Assembly (NCBI GenBank): GCA_013042995.1
Contig: JABDPB010000092.1
Coordinates: 1 to 32,487, forward strand
Reading direction: 5' to 3'
DNA from: Ignavibacteriaceae bacterium
GTDB taxonomy: Bacteria > Bacteroidota > Ignavibacteria > Ignavibacteriales > Ignavibacteriaceae
Length of the DNA: 32,487 nucleotides
Part shown: one piece after another, positions 8,855 through 18,630 of the stretch
How positions within the stretch are numbered: position 1 is the stretch's first letter
Layout of the letters: each line of letters begins with the position of its first letter
Translations under genes and position numbers: made by a program
The notes under the pieces: generated by a model
Told to the model about the DNA's origin: nothing
The model's database searches: none
The model's input: only the letters and a program-made list of their open reading frames with translations

Positions 8855-9447
8855 GCAATTAACTCTTTTTCCAATGGCTTTAAAATAGTTTTCAATCTCT
8901 CCCTAGCTCGGAAAATACGCGATTTGACTGTTCCCATTTCACATTCCAAAGATTCGGAAATTTCCTGGTAGCTGAAGCCCTCAATATCTTTTAGCATTAA
9001 TGGGATTCTTAGTTTTGCAGGTAATTTTGATACCGCATCCATAACAACCTTTGACATATCATTCTCTTCCACTGAATTAAATGAATGTGAGACCTCTGCA
9101 CCTTCCTGCAACGGCATAAAAATTCTTCGCACATTCTTTTTTCTTAAGTGATCTTTACATTTGTTTACTGTTATTCTGTAAAGCCAAGTTGTGAATTGTG
9201 ATTCGAATCTAAAACTTTGCAATTTACGATAAACGGTTATAAAAACTTCCTGTGCAATATCATCCACCAAGTTGCTGTTGCTCATAGTTAAATAAACAAT
9301 ATTTCGCACTTTCTCTTTATGCCTTTTAACAAGTATCTGGAAAGCCGATTGATCACCATCAATAAACTTTTTAATGATAGAAAAATCATCATCCAAATTA
9401 AGAATTTGAGGTTGCGCCAAATTTTCTTTTTTGTTGTTTAATTCCAT
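8851..9447 (-). CDS. ECF-type RNA polymerase sigma factor (RpoE-like)
   Basis: 198 residues with the two expected sigma-70 domains. Region 2 spans about 21-108 and includes DDIAQEVFITVYRKL and FTTWLYRITVNKCKDHLRKK. Region 4 spans about 134-188, with helix-turn-helix YQEISESLECEMGTVKSRIF. It lacks regions 1.1 and 3, as ECF factors do. It is followed by an overlapping anti-sigma gene. Upstream on the minus strand lies GGAAC-N16-CGTCT, ending 5 bases before the ATG, which resembles an autoregulated ECF promoter and would give a leaderless mRNA. The next internal Met (Met55) lies inside region 2, so the start at 9447 is favoured. The regulon is unknown. Confidence 0.93.
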   Translation of the reverse strand: MELNNKKENLAQPQILNLDDDFSIIKKFIDGDQSAFQILVKRHKEKVRNIVYLTMSNSNLVDDIAQEVFITVYRKLQSFRFESQFTTWLYRITVNKCKDHLRKKNVRRIFMPLQEGAEVSHSFNSVEENDMSKVVMDAVSKLPAKLRIPLMLKDIEGFSYQEISESLECEMGTVKSRIFRARERLKTILKPLEKELIA

Positions 9448-9452
9448 TTTTT

Positions 9453-9478
9453 AGACGAAGGTGTAAAAGCTTTGTTCC
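9453..9478 (-). promoter_or_regulatory. Candidate ECF-type autoregulatory promoter of the sigma gene
   Basis: On the minus strand, GGAAC (9478-9474) and CGTCT (9457-9453) are separated by 16 bases. This fits the general GGAAC / CGTC pattern of ECF sigma promoters, and it sits directly before the sigma gene. The -10 element ends only 5 bases before the ATG, so transcription would begin at or next to the start codon. The match is by eye and the GC-rich words are rare in this AT-rich context; chance cannot be excluded. Confidence 0.5.
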
Positions 9479-9590
9479 GGTTCAGAAATTTAATTTTTTA
9501 TAGTATACAATTTAATCATCCGAACAGCCTATTGTTTGCATAAGTATGCCTAACTGAGTAAATTTAGATGAAAAATTAAAGGAGTATTCT

Positions 9591-9932
9591 ATGAAAATCA
9601 AAACTACTGAAAAATATGAAGCCGTAATAATTGAATTAAAGGGCAATGTGATGGGCGGAGATGATACCAAAGAATTTAATGATTTACTGCATAAACTTCT
9701 TGATACCGCAAAAACCAGAATTGTCGTAGATCTTGGCGGCGTAAAATTTATGAACAGCTCCGGTTTGGGTATGTTAATTGGCGGCTTGACAACAGTTAAA
9801 AAAGCAACTGGCTCATACAAGCTTGCCAATGTTACAGATAAAATAGAAAGCCTGTTAATTATTACAAAACTGATTACAATATTTGAAACTTACGATTCGG
9901 TAGATGAGGCAGTTGCGTCCTTTTCAAACTAA
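9591..9932 (+). CDS. Stand-alone STAS-domain anti-sigma factor antagonist
   Basis: 113 residues forming one STAS domain. FMNSSGLGMLIGG places Ser56 at the phosphorylation position, preceded by Asn55 in place of the usual Asp. It is about 30% identical by eye to the STAS protein of the partner-switch operon but clearly a different paralogue. A strong Shine-Dalgarno sequence (AAAGGAG, 9578-9584) stands 6 bases before the ATG, which is exceptional among genes in this window and suggests high expression. The gene is monocistronic: it is divergent from the sigma gene and is followed by its own terminator. It may feed the RsbW-type kinase at 4215-4652 or a kinase elsewhere. Confidence 0.92.
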   Translation: MKIKTTEKYEAVIIELKGNVMGGDDTKEFNDLLHKLLDTAKTRIVVDLGGVKFMNSSGLGMLIGGLTTVKKATGSYKLANVTDKIESLLIITKLITIFETYDSVDEAVASFSN

Positions 9933-9960
9933 GTTTTATTAAATTTAAATGAAACAGTTG

Positions 9961-11311
<1,351 letters not shown>

Positions 11312-11427
11312 TTTTTACTTTTTAATTTTATTTCAACTCCTCAATAAATACTTCCGATTGACTGGATTTTTACCCTTTAAAAAAGCGATTTTAGATGTAA
11401 CAATTTTAATTTCTAAGGAATTCTGAT

Positions 11428-12636
11428 ATGAAGATGTCTGGCGGTCCGGGTTCAGTTAACATAAAAATCATTCTTCTAATATTAGCTCTGCTAATTGCGG
11501 GTGGAACACTGTTATACACCCAAAGTCTTGTAAACAAACTTCAAAAAAAGGAAAGGGAGATCGTAGAACTTTATGCAAAGGGAATAGAATATGTTGCAAA
11601 CTCTTCCAATCCTAACGAAGATATAACATTTCTATTTGATAATATAATTAAACCAATTGATTTTCCACTTGTACTTACTGATGCAAATGATTATATAAAT
11701 ATTTACAACCGAACTGATATTAGAAATATAGAAATAGATTCAACATTTGCAGATGAAGAGCTTGAAAGATTTATAAATGAAAAAGTTAAGGAGATGGATG
11801 AAACACACACCCCCATAGAGGTTACCTATGCTGATTCAATAGTTTTAACAAAAATTCATTATGGTGATTCCGAACACATAAAACAACTGCGTTACTATCC
11901 TTACGTACAAATTGTAATAGCCGCACTGTTTATAATTTTAGGTTATGTTGGCTTTAGTAATATTAAACGAAGTGAGCAAAGCAACATATGGGTTGGAATG
12001 GCAAAAGAGACGGCTCATCAGTTTGGAACGCCGATTTCAAGCCTGATGGGCTGGCTGGAAATGCTTAAACTAAACTATAAAGATCCGGATAAAGTTTTAG
12101 ATGTAGTTGAAGAAATTAACAACGATGTTGAAAAACTTAATAAAATTACTTACAGGTTTTCAAAAATCGGTGCGAAGCCAGAGCTTTCAAAAACAAATGT
12201 AATTGATGAGCTAAAAAAAGTAACCTCCTATTTTGAAAGAAGACTCCCTCAAACTGGCAGATCAGTTGATTTGAAAATTGCAGGCGATGAAAATGCATGT
12301 GCAGAAATCAATCCTGAGCTGTTTGAATGGGTAATTGAAAACCTGATTAAAAATGCGCTCGATGCGATTGAAGAAAAAAGTGGTTCGATAAAAATGAATG
12401 TTCTGGCATTACGAAAGATGATAGAAATTGAAATAACAGACAGCGGAAAAGGAATTGACATAAATCGAAGAAAAGATGTATTCAGACCCGGATACAGCAC
12501 CAAAAAACGAGGTTGGGGATTGGGTTTAAGTCTTTCTAAAAGAATTATTGATGGATACCACGGTGGAAAAATATTTGTAAAAAACTCCGCCCCTGGCGAA
12601 GGAACAACCTTTAAAATTTTGCTTAGAAAATGTTAA
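11428..12636 (+). CDS. Membrane sensor histidine kinase, no adjacent response regulator
   Basis: 402 residues. Membrane helices at about 12-30 and 157-175 enclose an extracytoplasmic sensor of about 125 residues that I do not recognise. The phosphoacceptor motif AHQFGTPISSLMGW gives His197. The ATPase domain has N box WVIENLIKNALDAIEE, G1 DSGKGID, F box VFRPGYSTK and G2 GWGLGLSLSKRII. The HxFGTP form of the H box is a variant common in Bacteroidota-type kinases. AAGGAA stands 7 bases before the ATG. No response regulator gene is in the window, so it is an orphan or partners with a distant regulator. Confidence 0.93.
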   Translation: MKMSGGPGSVNIKIILLILALLIAGGTLLYTQSLVNKLQKKEREIVELYAKGIEYVANSSNPNEDITFLFDNIIKPIDFPLVLTDANDYINIYNRTDIRNIEIDSTFADEELERFINEKVKEMDETHTPIEVTYADSIVLTKIHYGDSEHIKQLRYYPYVQIVIAALFIILGYVGFSNIKRSEQSNIWVGMAKETAHQFGTPISSLMGWLEMLKLNYKDPDKVLDVVEEINNDVEKLNKITYRFSKIGAKPELSKTNVIDELKKVTSYFERRLPQTGRSVDLKIAGDENACAEINPELFEWVIENLIKNALDAIEEKSGSIKMNVLALRKMIEIEITDSGKGIDINRRKDVFRPGYSTKKRGWGLGLSLSKRIIDGYHGGKIFVKNSAPGEGTTFKILLRKC

Positions 12637-12860
12637 CGAATCCTAAGAAAATTAGTGATGGACCAAAACGGAGTTATTTCATCAAGCTATTAAAAATACA
12701 AATAAACACCAAAGTCAGTGATTTCTTCACAATCATCTAAAAAGTCTGAAAATGAAGAAAATGGATCATTTTTATTTCAGCTGTACTATCCTTGCTTCAA
12801 TAATACTTAAAATCTACCTTCAAATACATTCATTTCAGCTAAAAATCAACATTTAACAAG

Positions 12861-12897
12861 ACACGTAAAATCGAAGGAAATGTTACGTGTAATTTTT
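12861..12897 (+). terminator. Inverted repeat followed by T-run, possible weak terminator
   Basis: ACACGTAA (12861-12868) and TTACGTGT (12883-12890) pair across a 14-base loop, followed by AATTTTT. It lies 225 bases after the histidine kinase stop, far for a terminator of that gene. The 8-bp stem has only three GC pairs. It could equally be a palindromic protein-binding site. Confidence 0.4.
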
Positions 12898-13027
12898 ACA
12901 CAATTTTCTTTTTATGTTAAAAAATGTTGTATCGGGTTAAAAAATCAAGGAAAGCTATTCGGTACTAAAGTTGATTATTTTAGGACGAAATAGTTTAAGC
13001 ATAGCATCCCTCCAAATATGACACACG

Positions 13028-13063
13028 AAACTGCCGGGTTTCGCCCTCACAATCCGGCAGTTT
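13028..13063. terminator. Strong hairpin downstream of aroB, probable terminator
   Basis: AAACTGCCGG (13028-13037) and CCGGCAGTTT (13054-13063) form a perfect 10-bp stem with a 16-base loop, 6 bases beyond the aroB stop codon. On plus the stem is followed by GCCCTTTT; on minus there is no T-run beyond the stem's own TTT. It probably ends the aroKB transcript and may also act on transcripts from the kinase side. Confidence 0.6.
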
Positions 13064-13069
13064 GCCCTT

Positions 13070-14164
13070 TTAAAGCAGTATTTTTTTAGTTTCTTCAAGC
13101 GCGTATTTAATATCTCTTTTGTTTACCCTTACATCCACATACATCTCACCTATATTTTTCAGTAGAACAAAATTTAATTCACCCCATTTATTTTTTTTGT
13201 CCAATTTCATCATTTCAATTATTTTGCTGCTGTTAAAATCACCAATCAATTTTTTAGTTTTTAATTTTAGCGGAAGTTGAAGTAGCTTTCTTAATTTAGC
13301 ATTACTGATAATTTCTTTTCTATTTGATAAACAAAGAGCGGCAACTATTCCTGCAGTTACTGTTCTTCCATGATTAAATTTAAATTTATAGTAGCTCTCG
13401 AATGCATGCGCAAAAGTATGACCAAAATTCAAGATTTTTCTTAGTCCCTTATTATCAAATTCATCTTCTGAAACTACAGCAACCTTCAACTTCACAGAAT
13501 CGTAAACAATTTTATCTATTACGGATGATTTTAATTTAAAGATTGAGCTGAAGTTTGAATGAATATATTTATAAAAACTTTCGTCTGAAATGATTCCGTA
13601 TTTAATTATCTCCCCTACTCCAGAAACCATATCATCTTCAGATAAAGACTTGAAAAAGTTAGTATCGATCAAAACCAACGAAGGCTGATAGAATGTGCCA
13701 ATAATGTTTTTTGCATTTGAAAAATTAACACCTGTTTTGCCTCCAATTGAACTGTCCACTGCGGCAAGTAATGTGGTTGGAATGTGAACCAATTGCACAC
13801 CACGCATAAAAGTTGAAGCGACAAATCCAGCCGTATCTCCAATTGTTCCCCCACCAATTGCTATTATAAGTGTGTCTCTTCCAAAATTTTCTTTCAGTAA
13901 TACTTTATAGATACTATTTACTGTAGTTTGAGATTTTAATTTTTCACCTGCAGTTAACTTTAATATATAAAATTTATCTGCCCGGTTTTTTAAGTCCTTT
14001 TCAATAACTTTTTTATAGCGCGCCAAAACTTTCCTGTCAACAATTACTAAAATTCTTTTTGAAAGATTCGCTTTTGAAAGTTCGACTTGGAGACTTTTGA
14101 ATGCATTTCCTCCTATAATAACGGGATATTTATAGTTATTAGTATTAACGTAGGTCTTTTTCAA
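13070..14164 (-). CDS. aroB: 3-dehydroquinate synthase
   Basis: 364 residues, normal for the family. Converts DAHP to 3-dehydroquinate, step two of the shikimate pathway, using NAD and a divalent metal. The NAD-binding region holds GGGTIGDTAGFVASTFMRG (104-122), with HIPTTLLAAVDSSIGGKTGV after it. Metal ligands are Glu185 (GVGEIIKYG), His249 (ILNFGHTFAHAFE) and His265 (FNHGRTV). The start codon overlaps the end of aroK by 4 bases, giving a two-gene aroK-aroB operon. The other shikimate genes are not in the window. Confidence 0.97.
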   Translation of the reverse strand: MKKTYVNTNNYKYPVIIGGNAFKSLQVELSKANLSKRILVIVDRKVLARYKKVIEKDLKNRADKFYILKLTAGEKLKSQTTVNSIYKVLLKENFGRDTLIIAIGGGTIGDTAGFVASTFMRGVQLVHIPTTLLAAVDSSIGGKTGVNFSNAKNIIGTFYQPSLVLIDTNFFKSLSEDDMVSGVGEIIKYGIISDESFYKYIHSNFSSIFKLKSSVIDKIVYDSVKLKVAVVSEDEFDNKGLRKILNFGHTFAHAFESYYKFKFNHGRTVTAGIVAALCLSNRKEIISNAKLRKLLQLPLKLKTKKLIGDFNSSKIIEMMKLDKKNKWGELNFVLLKNIGEMYVDVRVNKRDIKYALEETKKILL

Positions 14165-14709
14165 TTTGATGCCAATTGTTTTTCAATTATTCGTGATATT
14201 TTATCTACCGTTTTTCCAACTGGAAAATGATCAGTATCAATAATGTAGTCTGCTCTCTCGTAATATTTTTTCCTTTTTTCTAAAAGTGAGTTTATTCGGT
14301 CAGTAAATTCTTTTTCAGTAGGTAAATCGTCTCCCTCAAAAAGTAATGCCGGTCTGTCTCTTTTGTATTTTAATCTTTTATAAGCAGCTTCAGGAGAAGA
14401 TTTTAAGTATATAATCTTTCCGGAAGAAACAATTAGATTAAAGTTTTCTTCCGAAGCAACAGTCCCTCCGCCTAGAGAAATTATTGCGTTATTATTTTTT
14501 GATAGTGTTTTTAACAATTCGTTCTCAATTTTTCTAAAATAGTTTTCACCTTTTAGCTCAAAAATTTCAGTAATTTTCATCTCCTCTTTTTTTTCAATTT
14601 CCTTATCCAGATCAAAAAAAATCCAGCCAAGCGCGTTTGCAAGTATGGGTCCTACTGTGCTTTTACCCGAAGCCATAAATCCCGTTAAATAAAAAACGTT
14701 TCTTTTCAT
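14161..14709 (-). CDS. aroK: Shikimate kinase
   Basis: 182 residues, normal for the family. Phosphorylates shikimate with ATP. The P-loop is GFMASGKST (10-18), the shikimate-binding region begins with FFDLDKEIEK and continues with YFRKIE (Arg of the FRxxE motif), ISLGGGTV is the central glycine loop, and YKRDRPALLF contains the lid arginine. It is the first gene of the aroK-aroB pair. No Shine-Dalgarno sequence precedes the ATG; the 67 bases upstream separate it from the barrel protein gene, which points the same way. Confidence 0.96.
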   Translation of the reverse strand: MKRNVFYLTGFMASGKSTVGPILANALGWIFFDLDKEIEKKEEMKITEIFELKGENYFRKIENELLKTLSKNNNAIISLGGGTVASEENFNLIVSSGKIIYLKSSPEAAYKRLKYKRDRPALLFEGDDLPTEKEFTDRINSLLEKRKKYYERADYIIDTDHFPVGKTVDKISRIIEKQLASN

Positions 14710-14776
14710 TTTTTTTACAACTAAAGTTAAAAGTAATTATTCGAAAAATAAATTAACACGAAAAGTTGGAAAGGAC

Positions 14777-15493
14777 TTACAGATGATATACAATTCCGAG
14801 AATGAAAGTTAATCCATCAATATTAACTTTTGTTTCAAACGCGTCATCGGGCAAATTAATTGTTTCGCCTTGATATACTACCTCGTTTTTGGTGTATTCG
14901 CTTTTAACTTCGTACTGAGGATCTCTAAATTTCATTTCAAATCTGACTGAAAAGTTATTTATTACTAAATAATCCAATGAAGCTGAAACATGAATACCAA
15001 GGGCAATTTTTCTTTCTACTAGAGCTAATTCAGCATCGCTGATCTTTCGCGTAAATTCACCTCTATAATAGCCTATTCCTCCCCCCATTAAAAATTTAAA
15101 ATCTTGTGTTGAAAAAGGAAAAAAGTAGTGAGCCGTAAGCTCAACCGGAATAACTCTAAAACCATCTTCAACATCTAAAACAACAACCTGGCTACCTATG
15201 AATGCAGTTAGATTTGGTGCCTCTGCAGATTTGTTTATGTACTCTAAATTGATTCCTAATATAAAATGCTCACTTAGTCTATATCTAACATCCAAAGCTG
15301 GACTGAAAATATCTTCCAACGTATATGATTGATTTCTTACAATAGGATCAGATGAATTTGGATTTAAAAAAATCTCTGCAGAAGTTGTATAAACTGCATT
15401 TGCCGATATGCCGAAACTATTATTGTTAAATTGTGCAAAGGAAGACTTTAAAGTTAGGATAATAAAAAATATTAGCAGGCAGAGATAGTGCAT
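14777..15493 (-). CDS. Outer-membrane beta-barrel protein of unknown function
   Basis: 238 residues. A signal peptide with cleavage predicted after SSFA (residue 20) is followed by alternating hydrophobic and polar strands, several ending in aromatic residues (RFEMKFRDPQYEV, FILGINLEYINK), and a C-terminal TFILGIVYHL of the kind that closes barrels. This matches the small eight-stranded OmpA/OprF-like or porin-family barrel type (about 220 mature residues). I cannot assign a substrate. It is 67 bases upstream of aroK on the same strand and follows the ppiD terminator, so it may be co-transcribed with aroKB. Confidence 0.75.
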   Translation of the reverse strand: MHYLCLLIFFIILTLKSSFAQFNNNSFGISANAVYTTSAEIFLNPNSSDPIVRNQSYTLEDIFSPALDVRYRLSEHFILGINLEYINKSAEAPNLTAFIGSQVVVLDVEDGFRVIPVELTAHYFFPFSTQDFKFLMGGGIGYYRGEFTRKISDAELALVERKIALGIHVSASLDYLVINNFSVRFEMKFRDPQYEVKSEYTKNEVVYQGETINLPDDAFETKVNIDGLTFILGIVYHL

Positions 15494-15550
15494 ATGGTTA
15501 CAACAATAAACATATTAATTTTCCTTAAACTTGCTTAATAAACTTTAAAA

Positions 15551-15595
15551 AAGAAAACCCCCAATTCATACCCTTAAAAGATATTGAGTTGGGGG
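15551..15595 (-). terminator. Rho-independent terminator of the ppiD-like gene
   Basis: On the minus strand an 11-bp stem (15595-15585 with 15568-15558, one G-T pair, five terminal GC pairs) with a 16-base loop is followed by TTTTCTTTTTT. It begins 19 bases after the stop codon of the peptidyl-prolyl isomerase gene. Confidence 0.92.
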
Positions 15596-15613
15596 CAATA
15601 GTTAAAATAGGAT

Positions 15614-17701
15614 TTAGTATCCGTAGAAAATATGTCTATTATCAACAATATCTGCTTCTTCCTTAAGTGTAGTAAGCCAGTTGTTTACGAAAGTATTTTT
15701 CCTTTCCTGCAAAAGATTATTTCTGATAGTACTTTTTTGAATGGAAAAGGCAGAAGAATCAAACTCAGTTTTTTCAACTACAGATATTACGTAATAACCG
15801 CGTACTCCCTTAACCGGCTCAGAGACTTCTCCTTTATCAAGTGATTGTGCTGTGTTTATAAAACTGAAATCTTGACCGACTCCAGGTATATTGCTTTCGG
15901 AATTAAATCTTCCCGTTAGCTGCACCTGTATCCTTGGGTCTAAAGTAGGAATCATATCGAGGTTACCGTTAACTCTTGATGAAATATTTTCTGCTAAATT
16001 TCTCGCCCATTCAAACCGTTTTTCATTTATAACCTGCTGCTGCACTCTTGTTTTTACATCTTCAAAACTTTGTAGTCCTTCGGGTAAAACCTCAGAAATT
16101 TGAGTTACAACAAAACCTGTAGGTGTTTTAAAGACATCACTAACGTCCCCTAGACCGTTTTCAAATGCGAACAATAAGAGTCTCTTATTAGTACCAATTC
16201 CAGGTATCGAAACACTTTTTTCGTTAAATACTGGAGTTTCCTGAATTTCGTACCCTATTAATTCAGCTTCCTTTTCAAAACCATTTTTTTCAGCAAGATA
16301 CGAAAAATCATTTGCTGCATTATAATTAGCATCTAAGGTTGTTGCAGATTGTTTAATTGCATTTACTATTTTTTCTACAACAAATACGCCCGAGAATTGA
16401 TTGTAGACTTTTATTATGTGATAACCGAAAGTAGTTTTTAACGGTGGTACTATTTCACCTACATCTGCATTCAGACAAGCTTCTTCAAATTCTTTAACCA
16501 TTGTACCTTTTCCAAACCAACCTAAATCTCCACCTAGCTTACCAGAACCTGGATCATTTGAATGCTGCTTTGCAGTTTCACCAAAGTCAGCGCCATTTAA
16601 TAGCTCCTGGTAAATTCTGTTTGCTTCAGTAAGATTTTTCTCGTCATCACCTTCATCGTTAATTAAAATGTGTGAAGCTCTTACAAATTTTTCTCCCCCC
16701 GAAAGCACATCTATGAACCTATACAATGCGTAGCCCTGCAACGAAGATATAGGTCCAATAATATTGCCTTTGTTTGCATTTCGCAGGGCATCAACAGCTT
16801 CCAGAGTAAAAAATGACGGATTGAGTGTATCTCTCGAATAAGGAAAATCGGAATAAATTTCTGCATAGTAGCTGAAGTCAGCGGTATCTTTTTGAAACGA
16901 ATTTTTGACGTTCTCTAAATTCTTATAAATCAGTTGCGAATCAGCTTTTGAAGGTTGATTCTTAAAAAGAACAAATTTTAATTTTCTTTGTTCATCAACT
17001 TTAAATTGATCGCTGTTATTTTCATAGTATTCTCTGAGCTCTTCTTCCGAAACCTGAAGTAAAGTATCAGGTACCAATTGTGTAGAGAACAATGCGTACT
17101 TTGCATTTACAAAAACGCTTTGCCCATTAAATTTTCTTTTTACTTCATCATCACTGACTGTAATTGAAGCAAGCAGCAAGCTTTGAAGTTTTTCATTTAG
17201 CTTAGTTTGCCTTACCCATTCCTCAGCTTGCAATAAAATTTGTTTATTCTGAGGATCGAAAATTGCCTGCTCATACATATTGCGGTCAAAATTTCCAAGT
17301 GAATCCATAAAATTTTGCTTTAAAAATGCTGGCGGATCGTTGCCTAAGATTGCGTCTTCAATTTCCTGATCAGAAACTGTAATATTCATTTTATCAATTT
17401 CCCGCTCCAACAGCTTTTGTGTAACAAGTGCATCCCAAACCTGCTCTCTAAATTGTTCCCATTGATCTTCAGGAATATCTTCTCCGGTTTGCTGTTTTCT
17501 TGCTTCTCTCTGTCTTTCAATTGCATTTTGGAATTCAACGTATGAAATATCAACTCCATTTACAGAGCCAACATCATTTGTGCGACCTCCAATTGCTTCT
17601 AACACATTAGAATCGGAAATAACCATAAACAGAACAAAAAGGGCTCCAACCGTAATAATAAAAGCAGGTGCCAAGCTTCTCATTTTGCCCATCATACCCA
17701 T
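15614..17701 (-). CDS. ppiD: PpiD/SurA-type membrane-anchored periplasmic peptidyl-prolyl isomerase
   Basis: 695 residues. A single N-terminal membrane helix (about 12-29, APAFIITVGALFVLFMVI) anchors a large periplasmic part. A SurA-like N-terminal chaperone domain (about 45-200) precedes a parvulin PpiC domain at about 341-436 (ASHILIN, GGDLGWFGKGTM, TTFGYHIIKV). Two further regions (about 500-540 and 610-660; TPTGFVVTQI, GVRGYYVISV) look like degenerate parvulin repeats. This is the PpiD arrangement, though longer than the E. coli protein (about 620). It helps fold newly secreted outer-membrane and periplasmic proteins. It is a single-gene transcript, divergent from the Crp/Fnr gene, with a strong terminator. 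Confidence 0.9.
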   Translation of the reverse strand: MGMMGKMRSLAPAFIITVGALFVLFMVISDSNVLEAIGGRTNDVGSVNGVDISYVEFQNAIERQREARKQQTGEDIPEDQWEQFREQVWDALVTQKLLEREIDKMNITVSDQEIEDAILGNDPPAFLKQNFMDSLGNFDRNMYEQAIFDPQNKQILLQAEEWVRQTKLNEKLQSLLLASITVSDDEVKRKFNGQSVFVNAKYALFSTQLVPDTLLQVSEEELREYYENNSDQFKVDEQRKLKFVLFKNQPSKADSQLIYKNLENVKNSFQKDTADFSYYAEIYSDFPYSRDTLNPSFFTLEAVDALRNANKGNIIGPISSLQGYALYRFIDVLSGGEKFVRASHILINDEGDDEKNLTEANRIYQELLNGADFGETAKQHSNDPGSGKLGGDLGWFGKGTMVKEFEEACLNADVGEIVPPLKTTFGYHIIKVYNQFSGVFVVEKIVNAIKQSATTLDANYNAANDFSYLAEKNGFEKEAELIGYEIQETPVFNEKSVSIPGIGTNKRLLLFAFENGLGDVSDVFKTPTGFVVTQISEVLPEGLQSFEDVKTRVQQQVINEKRFEWARNLAENISSRVNGNLDMIPTLDPRIQVQLTGRFNSESNIPGVGQDFSFINTAQSLDKGEVSEPVKGVRGYYVISVVEKTEFDSSAFSIQKSTIRNNLLQERKNTFVNNWLTTLKEEADIVDNRHIFYGY

Positions 17702-17928
17702 AATAAAAATTTCTCCGGTTTTTAATTAAAAATCAGCTAACAAACATAGATACAGCCCCTTTAAAAAGCAATGAATAATAGTCGTAATTAAGCTAGATTA
17801 GCATTCATAGATTAATCGATAATGTTTAATTTCAATTAAAAAATGAATGCAAGGTGTGTAGAGGTTGATTTTCAAATAATACAGGCATATTTTAGGTTTT
17901 AATCAATTAATTAGAAAAACAAGTAGCC

Positions 17929-18615
17929 TTGGAAAAATCAGAATTTCTAAAAAGTGTACCTCTCTTTTCTGAGTTGGATGACGACACATTAGTTAAACTT
18001 TCAAAAACTGGTTCAATCAAGTCGTATTCAAAAGATTCAATTATTCTAACAGAAAGTGATGCAGGTTCGGCTTTGTTTGTTTTAGTTTCAGGTAAAGTAA
18101 AAATCTCTCGTATCAGTAGTGAAGAAAGTGGTAAAGAGGTGATTTTATCTATTCTTAATCCTTCCGATTTTTTTGGTGAGATGGCTTTACTTGATGGTTT
18201 AAATCGCTCTGCTACAGTTACAGCAATGGATGAATCGGAAGTGTTTATTATACAAAGAAACGATTTTTTGGACTTGATTAAAGATCATCCTGAAGTTTCG
18301 ATATCACTATTGCAGGAATTAACACAACGCCTGCGTGCAGCCGGAATGAAAATAAAAGCACTCTCACTTAAAGATGCAGAAGGAAAAGTTGCAACCGTTC
18401 TCTTACAGCTTGCCGATGATATTGGAAGAATAAAAAAAGGTGTTGTTGAAATAGAAAAACTGCCCTTTCAGCACGAACTTGCAAATATGGCTGGTACTTC
18501 GAGGGAAACAATTTCACGCACACTTCATTCATTTGCAAAAAAGGGTTTAGTTGAAATGGAGGGTTCGCTTTTAAGAATTATGGATTACGAAAAATTTAAA
18601 GAGCTTTACGGCTGA
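17929..18615 (+). CDS. Crp/Fnr family transcription regulator with FNR-type recognition helix
   Basis: 228 residues. The start must be TTG at 17929: an in-frame TAA lies at 17908-17910, with no ATG between, and the next internal Met is deep in the domain. The N-terminal cyclic-nucleotide-binding fold (about 8-125) keeps the phosphate-binding cassette FGEMALLDGLNRSATV, with Glu84 and Arg93-Ser94. A long dimer helix (126-147) leads to a winged helix. Its recognition helix TSRETISRTL has Glu193, Ser196 and Arg197, the E--SR pattern by which FNR reads TTGAT. There are no cysteines, so it has no FNR-type iron-sulfur cluster; a nucleotide ligand is more likely. It lies 15 bases before a PHP-domain gene, probably an operon. 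A matching site is at 24819-24836. Confidence 0.93.
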   Translation: MEKSEFLKSVPLFSELDDDTLVKLSKTGSIKSYSKDSIILTESDAGSALFVLVSGKVKISRISSEESGKEVILSILNPSDFFGEMALLDGLNRSATVTAMDESEVFIIQRNDFLDLIKDHPEVSISLLQELTQRLRAAGMKIKALSLKDAEGKVATVLLQLADDIGRIKKGVVEIEKLPFQHELANMAGTSRETISRTLHSFAKKGLVEMEGSLLRIMDYEKFKELYG

Positions 18616-18630
18616 AAACGAATTTGAGTT

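Larger units (their letters stand above)
12637..13069. other. 433-base gap between histidine kinase and aroB, no convincing gene
   Basis: Convergent spacer between the kinase (plus) and aroB (minus). It holds two inverted repeats, listed separately, and one 34-codon plus-strand ORF (12752-12856) with a hydrophobic middle and no Shine-Dalgarno sequence, which I do not accept as a gene. I see no RNA-gene structure, phage remnant or insertion-sequence end. Confidence 0.6.

Noticed and set aside
4657-9932. Partner switch directly controlling the neighbouring ECF sigma factor
   Set aside because: ECF factors are normally held by their own anti-sigma, which is present here; proximity alone does not support control by the RsbW-type kinase.
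12752-12856. 34-codon ORF MKKMDHFYFSCTILASIILK... as a small membrane protein gene
   Set aside because: No Shine-Dalgarno sequence, low complexity AT-rich context, length expected by chance; kept only as a remark in the gap entry.
17865-17875. TTGATTTTCAA upstream of the Crp/Fnr gene as an autoregulatory FNR box
   Set aside because: The half-sites are separated by 3 bases rather than the 6 between TTGA and TCAA in the consensus, so a dimer would not fit.
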